DNA of 64,000 nt from the NCBI GenBank assembly GCA_029204225.1, contig CM055109.1, forward strand, positions 2,530,938 to 2,594,937, written 5' to 3'. A program made the position numbers and the translations under genes. The notes under the pieces are model-generated. The model searched no databases, was not told the DNA's origin, and saw only the letters and a list, made by a program, of their open reading frames with translations. This document shows positions 22,161 to 33,600 of the stretch, one piece after another; the first letter of the stretch is position 1; every line of letters starts with the position of its first letter. The stretch comes from Diphasiastrum complanatum. Its lineage: Eukaryota; Streptophyta; Lycopodiopsida; Lycopodiales; Lycopodiaceae.

Positions 22161-24213
22161 ATGGCACCTTTGGGAGGATATCTCCTAGAAGCAAATGAAA
22201 GACTAAATACTTCTAATTACTCAATTTTGAAGTTTAGAATGGAGTCTATCTTGATACTCCAGGATGTTATGGACATTGTGCTTGGTATTGAGGAGGAGCC
22301 TCAAGCACAGCTTGAAATACCAAAGTACAAAAAGAGAGCTAGAATGGCTCTACATTTCATTAAGATGAATGTATCTAATGAAAATTTGAGAGAGATAGGA
22401 TCTTGCACCACAGCTAAAGATGCTTGGGATGCACTTAAGTCCATCTATGAAGCAAAGAATACTTCTAGAATACTCACTCTTAGGAATCAGATTTTCCAAA
22501 GTTTTCAAAGAAGTGAGAAGAGTGCATCAAACTATGTTATGAGAATAAAAGATCTTCATAGGGAGCTTTCTTGTGTTGGTGTTACAACTAACCAAGATGA
22601 GCTAGTATAAGTCATTTTGAATGTCTTGAAAGATGACTATGATAATCTTGTTCAATCCTTTGGCATTACGGAAAATTTGCCTAACTTAGAAACTCTCCAA
22701 GGAATTCTCATTTCTAAAGAAGCTAGGAAAAGTTATAAACTTTCTAGGATGAACAAACTCAAGCATGGTGGAAGTGACAAAGCCCTCTTTGTCAAGGACA
22801 AGCATAAAGGAAGGAGCAAGGACCAGTTTTCTCAAGCATCCAACAAAGACAAAGCCAAGGATCGAGACAAAGATGGTGAAGAGGATGATTCATCTCATTT
22901 TTCTACTTCAAAGACCAAGAAGAAGAAAGTGATTTGTTTCTTCTGTGGCAAGAAGGGGCACTATGCCTCTAATTGCTTCAAGAAAAAAAACCAACTCAAG
23001 CAAGCAAATCTCTTCAAAGAGATTGAAGAAGATTTTGTTGCAAGTGATGGAGAAGGATCACTCATGGTGTCAAGTTTTTCTTCATCACCTTTCAAGAAAT
23101 ATGGATCTTGGTACATAGATAGTGGAGCTTCTTCATATATGTGTTGTTCAAAGGAGTCTTTTGACTCAATTGTACCTTACAAAGGACTTAAGAGATATAA
23201 TTACACTGCAAATGATCATGAGTGCTCTATTGAAAGAATTGGCAACATTCCATTGAAACTTGCTTCTTCTAAAGTTCTTGCACTTTCTAATGTTCTTTTT
23301 ATTCCTCAACTTACAAAGAACTTGATTAGTGTTGGAAAGTTGTTTGATAGTGGTTGTGATGTAAAGTTCAATTCCAATACTTGCTTTATCAAGAAAAATG
23401 ATGAGGTCCTAGCTGATGGATCTAGATATGGTGGAATTTTTAAGTTGAATTCTTATGAGAATGCAGAAGTTGCTTTTTTATCTAAGGAGGAGTTGTGGCA
23501 TAGAAGGTTGGGGCATCCTAACTTTAAGTCTATGTCTTCTATGGTCAAGAAAGAGAAGGCTATTGGCCTTCCAAAATCACTTTCCAAAGATTTCAAGCCT
23601 TGTGAGGCTTGTGCTATTGCAAAATCACATAGAAAGCCATATCAAAAGTCTTTTATCAAGACTACTCATCCTTTGGAGCTTATACACTCGGATGTTCATT
23701 TTTCTTCTTCTAAAAGTATTGGTGGTGCAACATGTTTTGTCACCTTTATTGACGACTTTACAAGGTATACTTGGTTGTATCTACTTTCTTCAAAAGCTAT
23801 GGTATTTGATCACTTCCTAATCTTCAAAGCTTAAGTTGAGAAGTAGTTTTCTTTCAAAGTTAAAGCTTTAATATGTGATGGAGGAGGTGAATACATCTCC
23901 AACAAGTTTTATGAATATTGTGAAGGTGAAGGAATAAAGAGAGAGTTTTCTTGTGCTTATTCTCCATCTCAAAATGGAGTTGCTGAGAGAAAAAATCGAT
24001 CTTTATGTGAACGTGCTAAAGCAATCCGAGTTGAAGCTTCTTTGCCTATTGAATATTGGGGTGAAGCAATTAATAGTGAAAACTATTTGTGCAATAGATT
24101 ACTTCACAATGCACTTGCTGGAAAATCACCTTATGAAGTCTTGTTTAAGAACCTAAGGTAGATCACCTTAGAGTTTTTGGACTTGCTTGCTTTGTTCATG
24201 TACCCTTGGAAAG
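22161..24213 (+). pseudogene. copia gag-protease-integrase, broken by stops and truncated
   Basis: One frame from ATG 22161 encodes gag of UBN2 type (LNTSNYSILKFRMESIL; AKDAWDALKSIYEAKNTS). Then come a zinc knuckle CFFCGKKGHYASNC, protease IDSGASSYMC, pre-integrase LWHRRLGHPNFKSM with CEACAIAKSH, and integrase. The integrase acidic residues are visible in HSDVH, CDGGGEY and NGVAERKN. Stops: TAA 22608-22610, TAA 23832-23834, TAG 23844-23846, TAG 24159-24161, then a frameshift (DHLRVFG resumes in another frame). At about 24214 the sequence jumps to a different copia's RNase H, so RT is missing. In an active element the protein would package, mature and integrate element DNA. Confidence 0.92.
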
Positions 24214-24571
24214 AAGCAAACTGCAGTAGCTCAATCTTCCTACGAAGCGGAATATGTAGTAGCAGCCAAGATGGCAAACGAGATGTTGTGGAAGGATTTG
24301 ATGAATCTAGTTGTGAACCTTATGTCTTGTTAATGGGTAACACTTCAGCAATCTATCTTACGAAAGATCTTGTATTTCACTAAAAAACAAAGCATATAGC
24401 TATCAAGTATCATGTGATTCGGGACTTAGTCAAGAAGAAGATATTGAAGACAGTCTTCATACCCACAGAGGAAATGACACCTGATATTTTTACAAAGCCA
24501 CTAAGTAAAGCCTTGTTCGAGAAGCAGCGAAGAAGATTTGGGTTAATCCAACTGCCACTTTGAGAGGGAGC
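24214..24571 (+). pseudogene. RNase H end of a second copia family
   Basis: KQTAVAQSSYEAEYVVAAK gives the RNase H catalytic context (SSYEAEY). After a frameshift, NTSAIYLTKD, then a stop, then TKHIAIKYHVIRD and PDIFTKPLSKALFEK follow, ending LIQLPL before a stop. A polypurine tract (TGAGAGGGAG, 24561-24570) leads into an LTR. Wording is that of Tnt1-like copia, unlike the element to its left. Confidence 0.88.
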
Positions 24572-25619
24572 TGTAGAACAATTGATCAGACAGATCTTGA
24601 TTCTACTAACAAAGTGCGCAGTTTAATTGACAAAGGATGAGAAAGAAACAACACGAACTCGAAACTTTTCTATTTGTGACCAACTTGAAAAGATTCACGA
24701 AGGATTCACAAAATTTGTCTTGTAGTCAACTCGAAATATTCGCAAAATAGTGTCTTGTGGAAGCTCGTGGCTTTCTTGTTAAAGCTCAAAAGATTCACGA
24801 ACAGAATCTTGTCGCGAAATTTTTTAGTTTCTTGTTCAAGCCTCAGATGTCGCAAAATTGTCGTGAACAATTCGCGAAATCTTCTGGACTGTTTTCTCAA
24901 GCTCACCTGTCGCGAAAACTATCTCGAACAGTTCGCAAAATACTCTAGCTTCTTTCAATCTCAAGAATTGTAATCTGTCGTGAATAATTCGCGAATGACG
25001 AAAATGTTGCGAAGAGACAAGTGTCGCGAACAATTCGCTAAATAGAAGCTGAAATAAAGAGACAGACTGTTGTAAAATATTCGCGAACAGAAATTATTCG
25101 ACCTTGGAAACAGAACTCCTATTTGAATATTAACCGTGGTAAACAGTTAGATTTCTACTTTTATTGATAGGCCAAAAGACCTATAAATAAAAGGCCAAAA
25201 GACTCGTCTTGTAGCAATATAAATACGTATGCACTACTCATTGAAACTAACTCAATCAGAGACAACAACGAGATAAGACAGCAAGAGATGTATATTGATG
25301 AATTAGATTCAGAATTATAAAAATTCGTCTTTGATCAATAGTTTCTTATTGTTTGAATAGTCTTGAATCGTCTCATACTTCTTCATATAATATCTTACTT
25401 CCGCATATAATTTCCGCACGCATATTTAATCAGAATAAATACTATTTTATTAGTATATAGAACAGATAAAATCGCGATTGAGGACACTGATATTAATTTG
25501 ATTTATTTGAACTTGCATCGTGTTCTCTGTGCATTTCCTAAATGAGACTGTCACTCACCTGTTATCCTCTTATCTGGTTGTCCATAAAAAGAGTAGTCCC
25601 TATTACCCACGTTGTAACA
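24572..25619 (+). repeat. copia 3' LTR with repeated CGCGAA words
   Basis: It starts TGTAGAACAATTG after the polypurine tract and ends TTGTAACA before gypsy sequence; 1,048 bp. The first 560 bases hold about a dozen copies or variants of TTCGCGAA (TTCACGAA, TTCGCAAAA, GTCGCGAA). A TATA-like AAAGACCTATAAATAAAAGG lies at about 25178-25197. Confidence 0.75.
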
Positions 25620-26175
25620 GACAGGCAGAGTCATCAAACAAGATCCTCTGTGGGATTATCATGAACATGGTTGAAGCTTCATGATCCGATTGGGAGCACA
25701 AGCTTCATGATGCTTTATTGGCTTTTAGAACAACATTCAAAGTGAGTACTGGACAAACTCCATTTTAGATGGTGTATGGACAGGAAGCCGTAATGCCTGC
25801 TGAATTTGTTGTTCCAAGTCTGAGAGTCACCACCGCCGAATGTCTTAGTATAGAGAAATCAACCAAGAGAAGATTGGAAAATCTTCTTCAACTCCACGAA
25901 ACCCGCTTCCTTGCGCTTCACGCCCTAGCTATGGAAAAACAGCAACGGAAGGCCTGGCATGATCGCAATATCAAAACCAAAGATCTTGTCAAGGAAGAAT
26001 TGGCTTTGCTATATAATCCCAAAGCACACAAAGGCAAGCTCAAATTCTAGGGAGAAGGACCATATAGAGTAGTAGAAATTTGACCTAATGGCACAGTGAT
26101 ACTCACTGACCTACGAGGCAATTTGCTAGACACGCCCATTAATGGCAGTGCATCGCTACTATTCTGTTGATGTTG
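25620..26175 (+). pseudogene. gypsy integrase C-terminal fragment
   Basis: Plus-strand reading: SDWEHKLHDALLAFRTTFK, a stop, then MVYGQEAVMPAEFVVPSLR at 25769, a long helix (LQLHETRFLALHALAMEKQQ) and KAWHDRNIKTKD to 26050. After a stop the C-terminal SH3-like part (GEGPYRVVEI...PNGTVILTDLRG) follows. It is the homologue of the integrase tail at 53100-53756 (opposite strand). Truncated on both sides. Confidence 0.88.
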
Positions 26176-26543
26176 AACTCAGAGATGTGCTAGAGCCACC
26201 ATCCATGTCATCTTCTTCAGTTCAAGATGAACCGTCGACACCCCATTAGATAGCCTAGGTAGGAGTAGCATGTAGGATTAGATGCTCGTCGGTTAGATAG
26301 GTGGTAGAAATCTTAGTTAAGTCTTGGTAGTAGTTTAGACCTGGATCCATAGGAGCTAGAAGTTAGACCCTTAGTGTTCTACTTCGGGTTGGAATAGTTA
26401 GATAAATCGAATAGCTAGATCAAAAAGTTAGATTAGATCAATACTATTTAGCTAGTTAGATCAGCCATTTACTAGGTGATTTTAATTTAGAAAGATCGAG
26501 TAGGCAGACTAGCTCGCTTAGATAGTCTCTCTTCGGTTAAATC
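26176..26543. other. TAG/CTA-rich non-coding stretch
   Basis: No ORF. Strongly enriched in TTAGATAG/GCTAGTTAGAT words, the complement of the bias seen at 17900-18520. Possibly the 3' non-coding tail of the gypsy piece to its left. Confidence 0.4.
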
Positions 26544-27652
26544 TGTTAGAATATATGTTCACAGATTCACTGAATCTGTGAACACATTTTCCTCTCTTTT
26601 GTGGATACTCTTGGATTACTTCTGTTGTTATGGTTCTTTGTGATTACTCTTCTTATTAGAACGGATACAGAGCAGAAGCAATATTCAAGGATGCATTATG
26701 TATTTCCTAGCCTGTCAGTGGGTAACTCAAATCCGATACTCAGCTACATGCATACACTAGCCATGCAACCATCTACAGCTCAAGCAGATCAACGTTCAGC
26801 ATAGAGAGCGATCCTACTACTAACTACTGAATCAAAGAACAATCAAGAACTAGATTAGCTACTGAAACTAAAACAACATTCAAGAAACAAGAAACAAGAT
26901 TCCTAGCAGCATTTAACAATCTAAGAATCAAGAAACACACATTACTTGATGCCTAGATTATCGAAGAACATCAAGAACTAGAATGTCAAGACTATGCAAT
27001 ATTTACACCACATTTCTAGCCTCTATAGTTTACTTGAATGCTGATTTCTACAAGATTCCACAAGCAAGAACTGAAGCTAATCCACAACTAAGCAAGAACA
27101 AGAAACAAGAACCTAGTTAATCCACAAGCAAGGAATCAAGCATGCTCATAGAAATATCACTCAAGATCATTGCCATGAACAAAGAGCTTAGTGATCTTCA
27201 AGAACTCGTGGAGGATCCTCTTTATTAGCTCAAGAGAACTTGAAAATACAATCAAAAGCTCCCTCACAAGAGAGGGAGGCCCTTAAGTAAGCAAGAAGGC
27301 CGCCCATGTGGAGCCCATGTGGCAATTCCACTAAATTAGAAATTACATGAAAATTTGCCCTTCCACTAGAGGTCACCATCAAAAGGTAGCTCACTCTTAC
27401 TATTTTAAGGGGGGTCTACATTTATTACAACTATTCAAGAAAATGTTACTAGCTCTTACATGGTCATTCCTTCTTTGGCATACACCATGTAGGCTCACAT
27501 AGTTAATCACTATCTTCCTAGCTAGTATTTCCTCGGCTCTCATGCTCGGCTCTCAGCTTCTTCTGCTCTCTTCCTTCTAAGACCTCCTCGATCATGGGTG
27601 AGAGATAACTTATGTCTCCAGCTTGGCTCAGCACTAGAGAATCGGCTAACAT
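26544..27652 (-). repeat. 3' LTR of the minus-strand gypsy element carrying the extra ORF (copy 1)
   Basis: Ends are TGTTAG and CTAACA, a perfect 6-bp inverted pair, 1,109 bp apart. A purine-rich tract abuts the upper end, so on the minus strand this LTR lies directly downstream of the extra ORF. A 25-bp palindrome (26558-26582) lies just inside the lower end. No clear target duplication at the lower end and no second LTR copy in the window. Confidence 0.6.
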
Positions 27653-27668
27653 TATCCACCCCTAATCT
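27653..27668 (-). promoter_or_regulatory. polypurine tract before the LTR
   Basis: The minus strand reads TTAGGGGTGGATAA directly before TGTTAG. Confidence 0.6.
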
Positions 27669-27689
27669 GTTGCAGGACTCACTACAACA

Positions 27690-30600
27690 CCGGTGATGTC
27701 TTCCGCTTGGCACTTGGAAAAGCGTGGATTTTCATTCGCTTCCATAAAACCAGGTGCTTATTATTCGCAAAATTTATTTGCCAAAATTGGAAGTCCCTCA
27801 ATTGGCCGCTACATACCAACCCTCTTGAGCACTTTTTGTGAATCATGTTCGCCTCGTCATCGCGCCGTCTGCTTTCGCTCGCTCATCTTCCGGCCCAGGG
27901 CTTCAAAAACTTGGAAGCGGAGCTTACTTCCAACATTAAGGGGCCCCAGATATTCTCTTATTTTTTCTACGAAGCCCATTTCCTGCCAGTCTTCCACCAG
28001 GGTCACATAGCGTGACGACATGAAGGCCGCTCTGTAGTATAGCCTGGCCATCATCTCATGGTCTTCTTCTGATTGGAGGGCTGTGTTTGGGTTGATCCTA
28101 ATGGGATCCAAACCTCAATCCCAGAAACACTCTTGCTGCGTCAGGAAGGCCATGGATCTACAATATTCGGCACTTTCCTGCATGCAAAGATCGGCACTTG
28201 ACTTGTATTTGTGTCCGAAGTCTAGTAACTGTAGCCTCAGATCATCCGTAGAGGTTCTCTCTATAATTCCCAGAATGACTGGCCAGTTTACTAACTCCAC
28301 TTGAGGCTTTTCCACTGGCCATGGGTTTCTGCGTTTGAGCGGCATGTAAAAAGGATCCACTCGCTTCCATGTCGGTGCCCTCAAATATTCCTGGATTCGC
28401 CTGCTATCCTTCAGGACTTTGCTCCGCCATTCTGGCTACGGTTGTAGTGCGGCAATGATCTCGGCCCTGGTGGAGTATTTGCTTTGATCGATGTCTTCTT
28501 TGTCGCCCCTCATATTGGGAGGGTATTTTCTTTCAAATCTCTCTGATTCCCTTGTATCAGCCAGTTTACTTCTAGGCCGGGTAGGGGAAGTTGTCCTACG
28601 CGACTGGGGCGGCCTTGCCAGATAATCATCAAGGGCTTTGGTGCCCGTGTCTTTTTCTTTTGCTCGCTCACTTGTCGACGACTCATCTGCACCCGTGTCT
28701 GGCTTAGGCTAGAATCTTCTTGTCTCCGGTTGGTCAACCAGGAAGTCATCATCGGCTCCAATGTCTGTGTTAGTTTCCGGAAGGTCGGGGATGGAGTGAT
28801 CTGGGGAGAGGGGTGAGGGGGTGAACGGTTTATGAGGATGTGGAGATAATAAGTTATAAGCAACACCGGGGGAGTGGAGTTGTTGAAGGAACTCGTCCCG
28901 TCGGGCTTTATAGGTGTCAGTTGGACCTTTTGATGGGACCATTACTTGACTAGGAGGTGATGAAGAAAGGGGAGATGGAAGAATTGGATAAGTTGGAATG
29001 AATGTTTCAGAGAAATTAAATGCGGAGTAGGAGGAAGGATTAAAGGTGAGAGGGGGTCGGGAAAAGCTCATGGAAGCAGCACCGGCTCTCTGGCCACCCA
29101 ATCCTGAGCTACCGTCTGATGGGTGGGTTTGCTCATCCTGATTCCCTGCTCCATCATTCCAATCATCGTCACGTGGCTTCGTTACGTGAGCACCTGCTTG
29201 GGCCTTGCACGTCGTGTCCCATAATTGGTTCACCTTGTCCAAGACTTGCTGCAGGCCTTTGTTGTTTCTTCCAGCTGCTTCTGGGACTCCAGGATGATCT
29301 TCTCTTGTTTCGCCACAATGTTTTCAAAATTCTTTTTATCGGCCTCTCGCTCTTGGATCAGCCTTATGTATTTCTCCATCCGGATGGCTGAGGCCTGTGG
29401 GGCCTGGATTTGAATTTCCTCGGGCTTGACTGGAAGAGCATTGACTTACATTGCAGCTGACGATCTGTCTCGTACTTGGTCGATTTGGACCATTTGGTGC
29501 TTCAGCTGCTGTTGGACCTCTTCCAAGGTGGATTTCTGCTCGACCATCACGGATCTGTTTTCTATTTCTCTTTTTTTTTTTCTTTGGCCATCCTTTGATA
29601 TTGCGCAATCTCTTGTTCTTGATGTTGGACCTTGCTCTCTAATACTTGATGTTGGCTCACCAACCAATGCATGTGGTAGCTCGTTTCGCATAGGCCAATC
29701 ATTGGGCGTTTGGCTGCTTCAATGAGCTTTTCAGGGTTAGAGGGGGTTGGGTACTAATCAAGGGTGTGGGATGGTGAGGCTAAACCAAAAAAATAGGCAT
29801 GGTGTTAGAACTAAAGATGGAGGTGGAGGTGGAGGTGGAGATGGAGGTGTCTGACTTCTTCCTGGCTACTTACCCTTTTTTGGTTCGTTGTCGCTTATCT
29901 CCATCAGGTCCGCAGCATCAAAATATTGAGATGTGTCCAATATGTGGACTTGCTAGGCCTATGATTGTTGATCTTGTGACTGTTGGCCTGCTCCCGTGTC
30001 TTGGGGACTGGATATCCCCACTCCTCCCCCCCCCCCAAAAAAAAAACTTGTGCCAGTGGTGATGTTGGTGGCGTTGGCATTGTAATCAGTGTGGGTGGGG
30101 TGGTGGCTTCATCTGGTTGACTTGGGACTTGAGGTACTGTCGTGTCAGGTGCCAGTGTGGATGTAGTTGCTCCATCACCCCCGTCGATGACATGTGAGAG
30201 TGACGAGTGTTGTTGTGATGTTGTGGACGAGCTGCCACCATCTGACGTGGAACCATGTGAAACTGATCCCACCGGTGATGTGCTCCCAGCTGGAAGCTTC
30301 TCTTGTCTTCGTTGTTGCCGTGTACCTGGCAACTGAGCCCTTGAGGTATCTGCATGTTGAGCTCCGGAGGTTGCAGCTGCTTGTGGATTCTGGGGTGGGC
30401 CTCTTGGCTTGTGTACCAGAGGGAGGATACTGGTGTTGACTCGTTTGGCCTGGGACCCCGATGGTGAAGTTGTCCTTGCACGCTTGGGCTTCTTGTGTCC
30501 AATGGGAATATCCCATGCCTTGTCCGCAAGCTGCAGTTGTTGTTGGAGATTTGGCCCGTTTTGTACCTGATGCAGAGTGATATCTGTCATCAGATATCCT

Positions 30601-31186
30601 AATATTGTGATAGGCTGCTTGTGCTTAATGCACTCATGAAGACAATTCGAAGCAAACTGTGCCCAATCATAGAGGTTCTGGGCATGCAGTCGTGAATCTG
30701 CCATCATGTGAAACAAGGACATGGGTACCCTCAGGACTTTCATTCGAGGCTTCTGTGTGCATCTGGTGAGATATGCACATGCTACTTGAAGTTGTTTGTC
30801 ATCTTGGTCACAGAGGGATCAATATATTTGAAATATGTCGTTTGCTCTATCTTCTAGAGTGTCCGTGTGACAGTGTTTGGCCCTCGTGGAAAACCATAAG
30901 GTTGCAAGTCAGCTACCGCAAAGGATACGTTATAGACATAATTCCTGATAGGGGGAACCATGATCTGACATGATCTTGCCGTGGTATGATAATTGGCATA
31001 TGCCATGTGTACCAGATAGGGGCTTTGATAACCTGTCAAGAAAGGGATCTGAAATTTGATTTCCTTGAAGAAGGACTCCGCCTGCTGGTACCAGGTCTGT
31101 ATCTCTGTAAGGTCAAGCTTGCACAGCTGGATGTCGAGCTTGCTTGCTTCAGGATCATCTGAACTTGAACTGGGGTTGAACGACAT
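27690..31186 (-). pseudogene. large extra ORF of a gypsy element, copy 1 (unknown family)
   Basis: Decayed coding region of about 1,100 codons starting at ATG 31186. Blocks in order: an N-terminal segment (LTEIQTWYQQAESFFKEI, then YLVHMAYANYHT) at 31186-30854; NLYDWAQFASNCLHECIKH at about 30700; a Pro/Ser/Thr-rich middle (30500-29930 and 29100-28750); a Gln/Lys-rich helical stretch near 29700-29250; and a C-terminal segment at 28430-27700 including PEWRSK, DPIRINPNTAL and LYYRAAFMSS. Copy 2 at 49185-52304 has the same order and matching motifs. Upstream on the same strand lie a tandem array and a gypsy integrase tail, and downstream a PPT and LTR, so it sits between integrase and 3'LTR. Additional ORFs at this place are known in Tat/Athila gypsy elements. 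I cannot assign a function; a structural, gag-like or env-replacing role would be a guess. At least six frame breaks. Confidence 0.7.
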
Positions 31187-31249
31187 GGTTGGAAAATGGA
31201 AGAAGGAGGGTTCTGGAAAAAACTACTTCAGTTGAGAGCTGAGACAGTG

Positions 31250-31480
31250 GAAAGGGCGTCGGTTGAGATGTGAAGGGTTGGGCTCTGGTTGAGAGCTGAT
31301 GGAGTGGCTTCGGGTGAGATGTGAAGGGTTGGGCTCCGGTTGAGATCTGATGGAGTGGCTTCAGTTGAGATGTGAAGGGTTGGGCTCCGGTTGAGATCTG
31401 ATGGAGTGGCTTCGATTGAGATGTGAAGGGTTGGGCTCCAGTTGAGATCTAATGGAGTGGCTTGGACTTCGGTCGAGTGT
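31250..31480. repeat. tandem repeat, unit about 60-65 bp
   Basis: Four near-copies of a unit containing GGTTGAGATCTGATGGAGTG, GCTTC and GAGATGTGAAGGGTTGGGCTCC. Upstream of the extra ORF on the minus strand. Confidence 0.85.
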
Positions 31481-32109
31481 TGAAGGAGGGGGCTCCAGTT
31501 GAGATGGGAAGTGGCGGTGTAGAATGGTTTGAAAAGTGTGGGGGGAGGGATGTATGAACGGGTTTAGAAAGAGAATTATGTGGAAGATGGCTGTGTTGGG
31601 TAGAGCGGTGTGGGTGATGAAACAGACTGAGGTCGAGTTAAGAAGATGGCGAGTGGAATATGAGGAAGTGGAGGTGTTTGACAATGGTTTGAATGTTATG
31701 GATGTGTATCTTTCAGGGATGAAGCAGGTTGAAGGTGTATGGTTTGTGATTGTGATTGTAGGATGTTCAATAGTGTGACAGGAGCATGATAAGTGCTCGT
31801 GTGACACTACCCCTCAGCATGCAAAACTTGAAATATAAGGTATTCTGTCGGCGACGTTTGTGTTGAAGGTTTTGGTGATGGCGCTCATAAGGGAGTGATA
31901 ACGATGGTGAGATGGTGTGAAGATGATGACGGATGGATTGAACAGTTGAGCACTAGGATCGGTGTCAAGAGCAAGAAGATCGCCGTAGATCGTCGTCAGA
32001 AAACACTTTAGCTTCGCACTTCACTGAGGTGCGAATGGCTTCGGTGAGAGGGCATTATTGTCACCGTCGTCTGGTTGCAAGGGAAATGGGACGTGTCGGT
32101 TCATAAAAT
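31481..32109. other. non-coding spacer between the two tandem arrays
   Basis: The open frame at 31361-31807 (minus) is low-complexity and overlaps the repeat. I see no gene. Nothing else recognisable. Confidence 0.5.
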
Positions 32110-32585
32110 TCGAATGTATGTCCTCCGGTCAAGATTCAAAGGAAGGCTCCAGTTGAGATCTGAAGAAACTACTTCAATCGAGATCTGATAGAACTGCTTT
32201 GGTCGAGATCTGAAGGAAGGCTCCAGTTGAGATATGAAGGAATTGCTTCAATCGAGATTTGACAGAACCGCTTCGATCGAGATCTGAAGGAAGGCTCCGG
32301 TCGAGATCTGAAGGAACTGCGTCGGTCGAGATTTGACATAGCCGCTTCGGTCAAGATCTGAAGGAAGGCTCCAGGAGAGATCTGAAGGAACTGCTTCGGT
32401 CGAGATCTGAAGGAAGGCTTTGGTCGAAATTTGAAGGAACTACTTTGGTCGAGATTTGACAGAACCGCTTCGGTCGAGATCTGAAGGAAGGCTCCGGTTG
32501 AGATCTGAAGGAACTGCTTCGGTCGAGATTTGATGGCAGTGCTCCGGTCGAGTTTGGACTGAGGCACTTCGGTTGAGATTTGAGA
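32110..32585. repeat. tandem array of 24-25-bp units (GGTCGAGATCTGAAGGA...)
   Basis: About 19 units. Three main types recur: one ending GGAAGGCTCC, one ending GGAACTGCTTC, and one reading GAGATTTGACAGAACCGCTTC. They often follow each other in this order, giving a higher-order period near 73 bp. Minus-strand frames stay open through it (Ser/Arg/Pro-rich) simply because the unit is stop-free. It lies between integrase and the extra ORF. Confidence 0.9.
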
Positions 32586-33000
32586 AAAATCTCATGATGC
32601 ATAAATGGATCTGTTTGATGCAAGTGAAGAACTCCAAGGAAAATAGGACTGTAGCTTAGAGTAGAAGTTCTTATAAAAGAGGTGTATCTCCAGGAATGTT
32701 GGTTACCCTGAGATACTAGTGAGATAGAGATGAGGTGGCCGAAGTGTGAGAATAATTTCCTAAGGTGTAGCCTATCAGTTGTCGATCTAGAACACCCATG
32801 ACCCATGAGTATGAACAGAAGAAAAAAAAAGAAAAAAATGCATAGAATGTACATAAGTAATGATATGAAGTATAAACAAGGAATGAGGTGAACAATAGGC
32901 GAGATGTACAAGGAAAGGAATAAAATAATATGAAAAACACTTTTTTTTGTTTTTTTATCAAGGGAAAAGATCCTAAATTGGGTCAACAAAGAACAACTCT
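32586..33000. other. spacer next to gypsy integrase
   Basis: AT-rich, with short A and T runs (32820-32838, 32939-32955). The open minus frame here gives a hydrophobic peptide (near 32780-32900) that comes from T-rich DNA; I do not call it a gene. Confidence 0.5.
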
Positions 33001-33600
33001 TTGTAGTACCGCCGTAGACGACCACCGTTTACGATAGTGTCCCGGAGTGTCCCGTCAGGTGTTTGTAACTGGACTGCACCATTAGGAAATATTTTGTTAA
33101 TAACGTATGGCCCTTCACTTCTGAACTTCAACTTGCCGGGGTGCTTCTTTGAAGTACATGGTCACCTAAATGTAGATCTTTATTGCGCAAGTGGCGGTCA
33201 TGCCAAGCTTTTTGGCATCGTTTGTTAACTAGTTGTGCGTGATAAGATATTAGTCTCGTCTCGCATAACTGGGCTAACGTATAAGAACTGAACAATTTCA
33301 ATGGATATATTCTTAACAGTCCCAGGACTTTAGCAGACACATAACCTAATGTCAAAGGAGGGGTCTAGAATTGAGATAATAGAAACAATGAGTTGGACCC
33401 CGTATGATGGGAGAAGAGGGTCAGTTCCAACCTGCGCGTAGTGACATCTGTCAATTGAGGCAGAGAGGACCTCCATGCTACTATTTCTCCACCCCATAAC
33501 TCTACCAATATCTATGCCCTGGAGACACTCTACGTAGAACACAACATTGTGGGGAGTACAGCTACTTCGAAGCATATGTACTCACAGAAGACAGATTTTG
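33001..33600 (-). pseudogene. gypsy integrase C-terminal part (copy 1 element)
   Basis: Minus-strand reading gives LFSSYTLAQLCETRLISYHA, then KRCQKAWHDRHLRNKDLHLG (33128-33355), matching the helix and KAWHDRN...KD motif of the integrase tails at 25.9 kb and 53.3 kb. After a frame break, a hydrophobic SH3-like end follows near 33120-33030. The stretch 33360-33575 probably holds the preceding integrase part, but is more decayed. Confidence 0.7.

Noticed and set aside
26539-27657. Target-site duplication for the LTR at 26544-27652
   Set aside because: AAATC on the left and TTATC on the right do not match. Consistent with this being one LTR of a larger element, not a solo LTR.
32716-33025. Envelope-like ORF with membrane segment (minus strand)
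   Set aside because: The hydrophobic run comes from T-rich DNA and the reading frame continues straight into a tandem repeat. No start, signal peptide or other env features.
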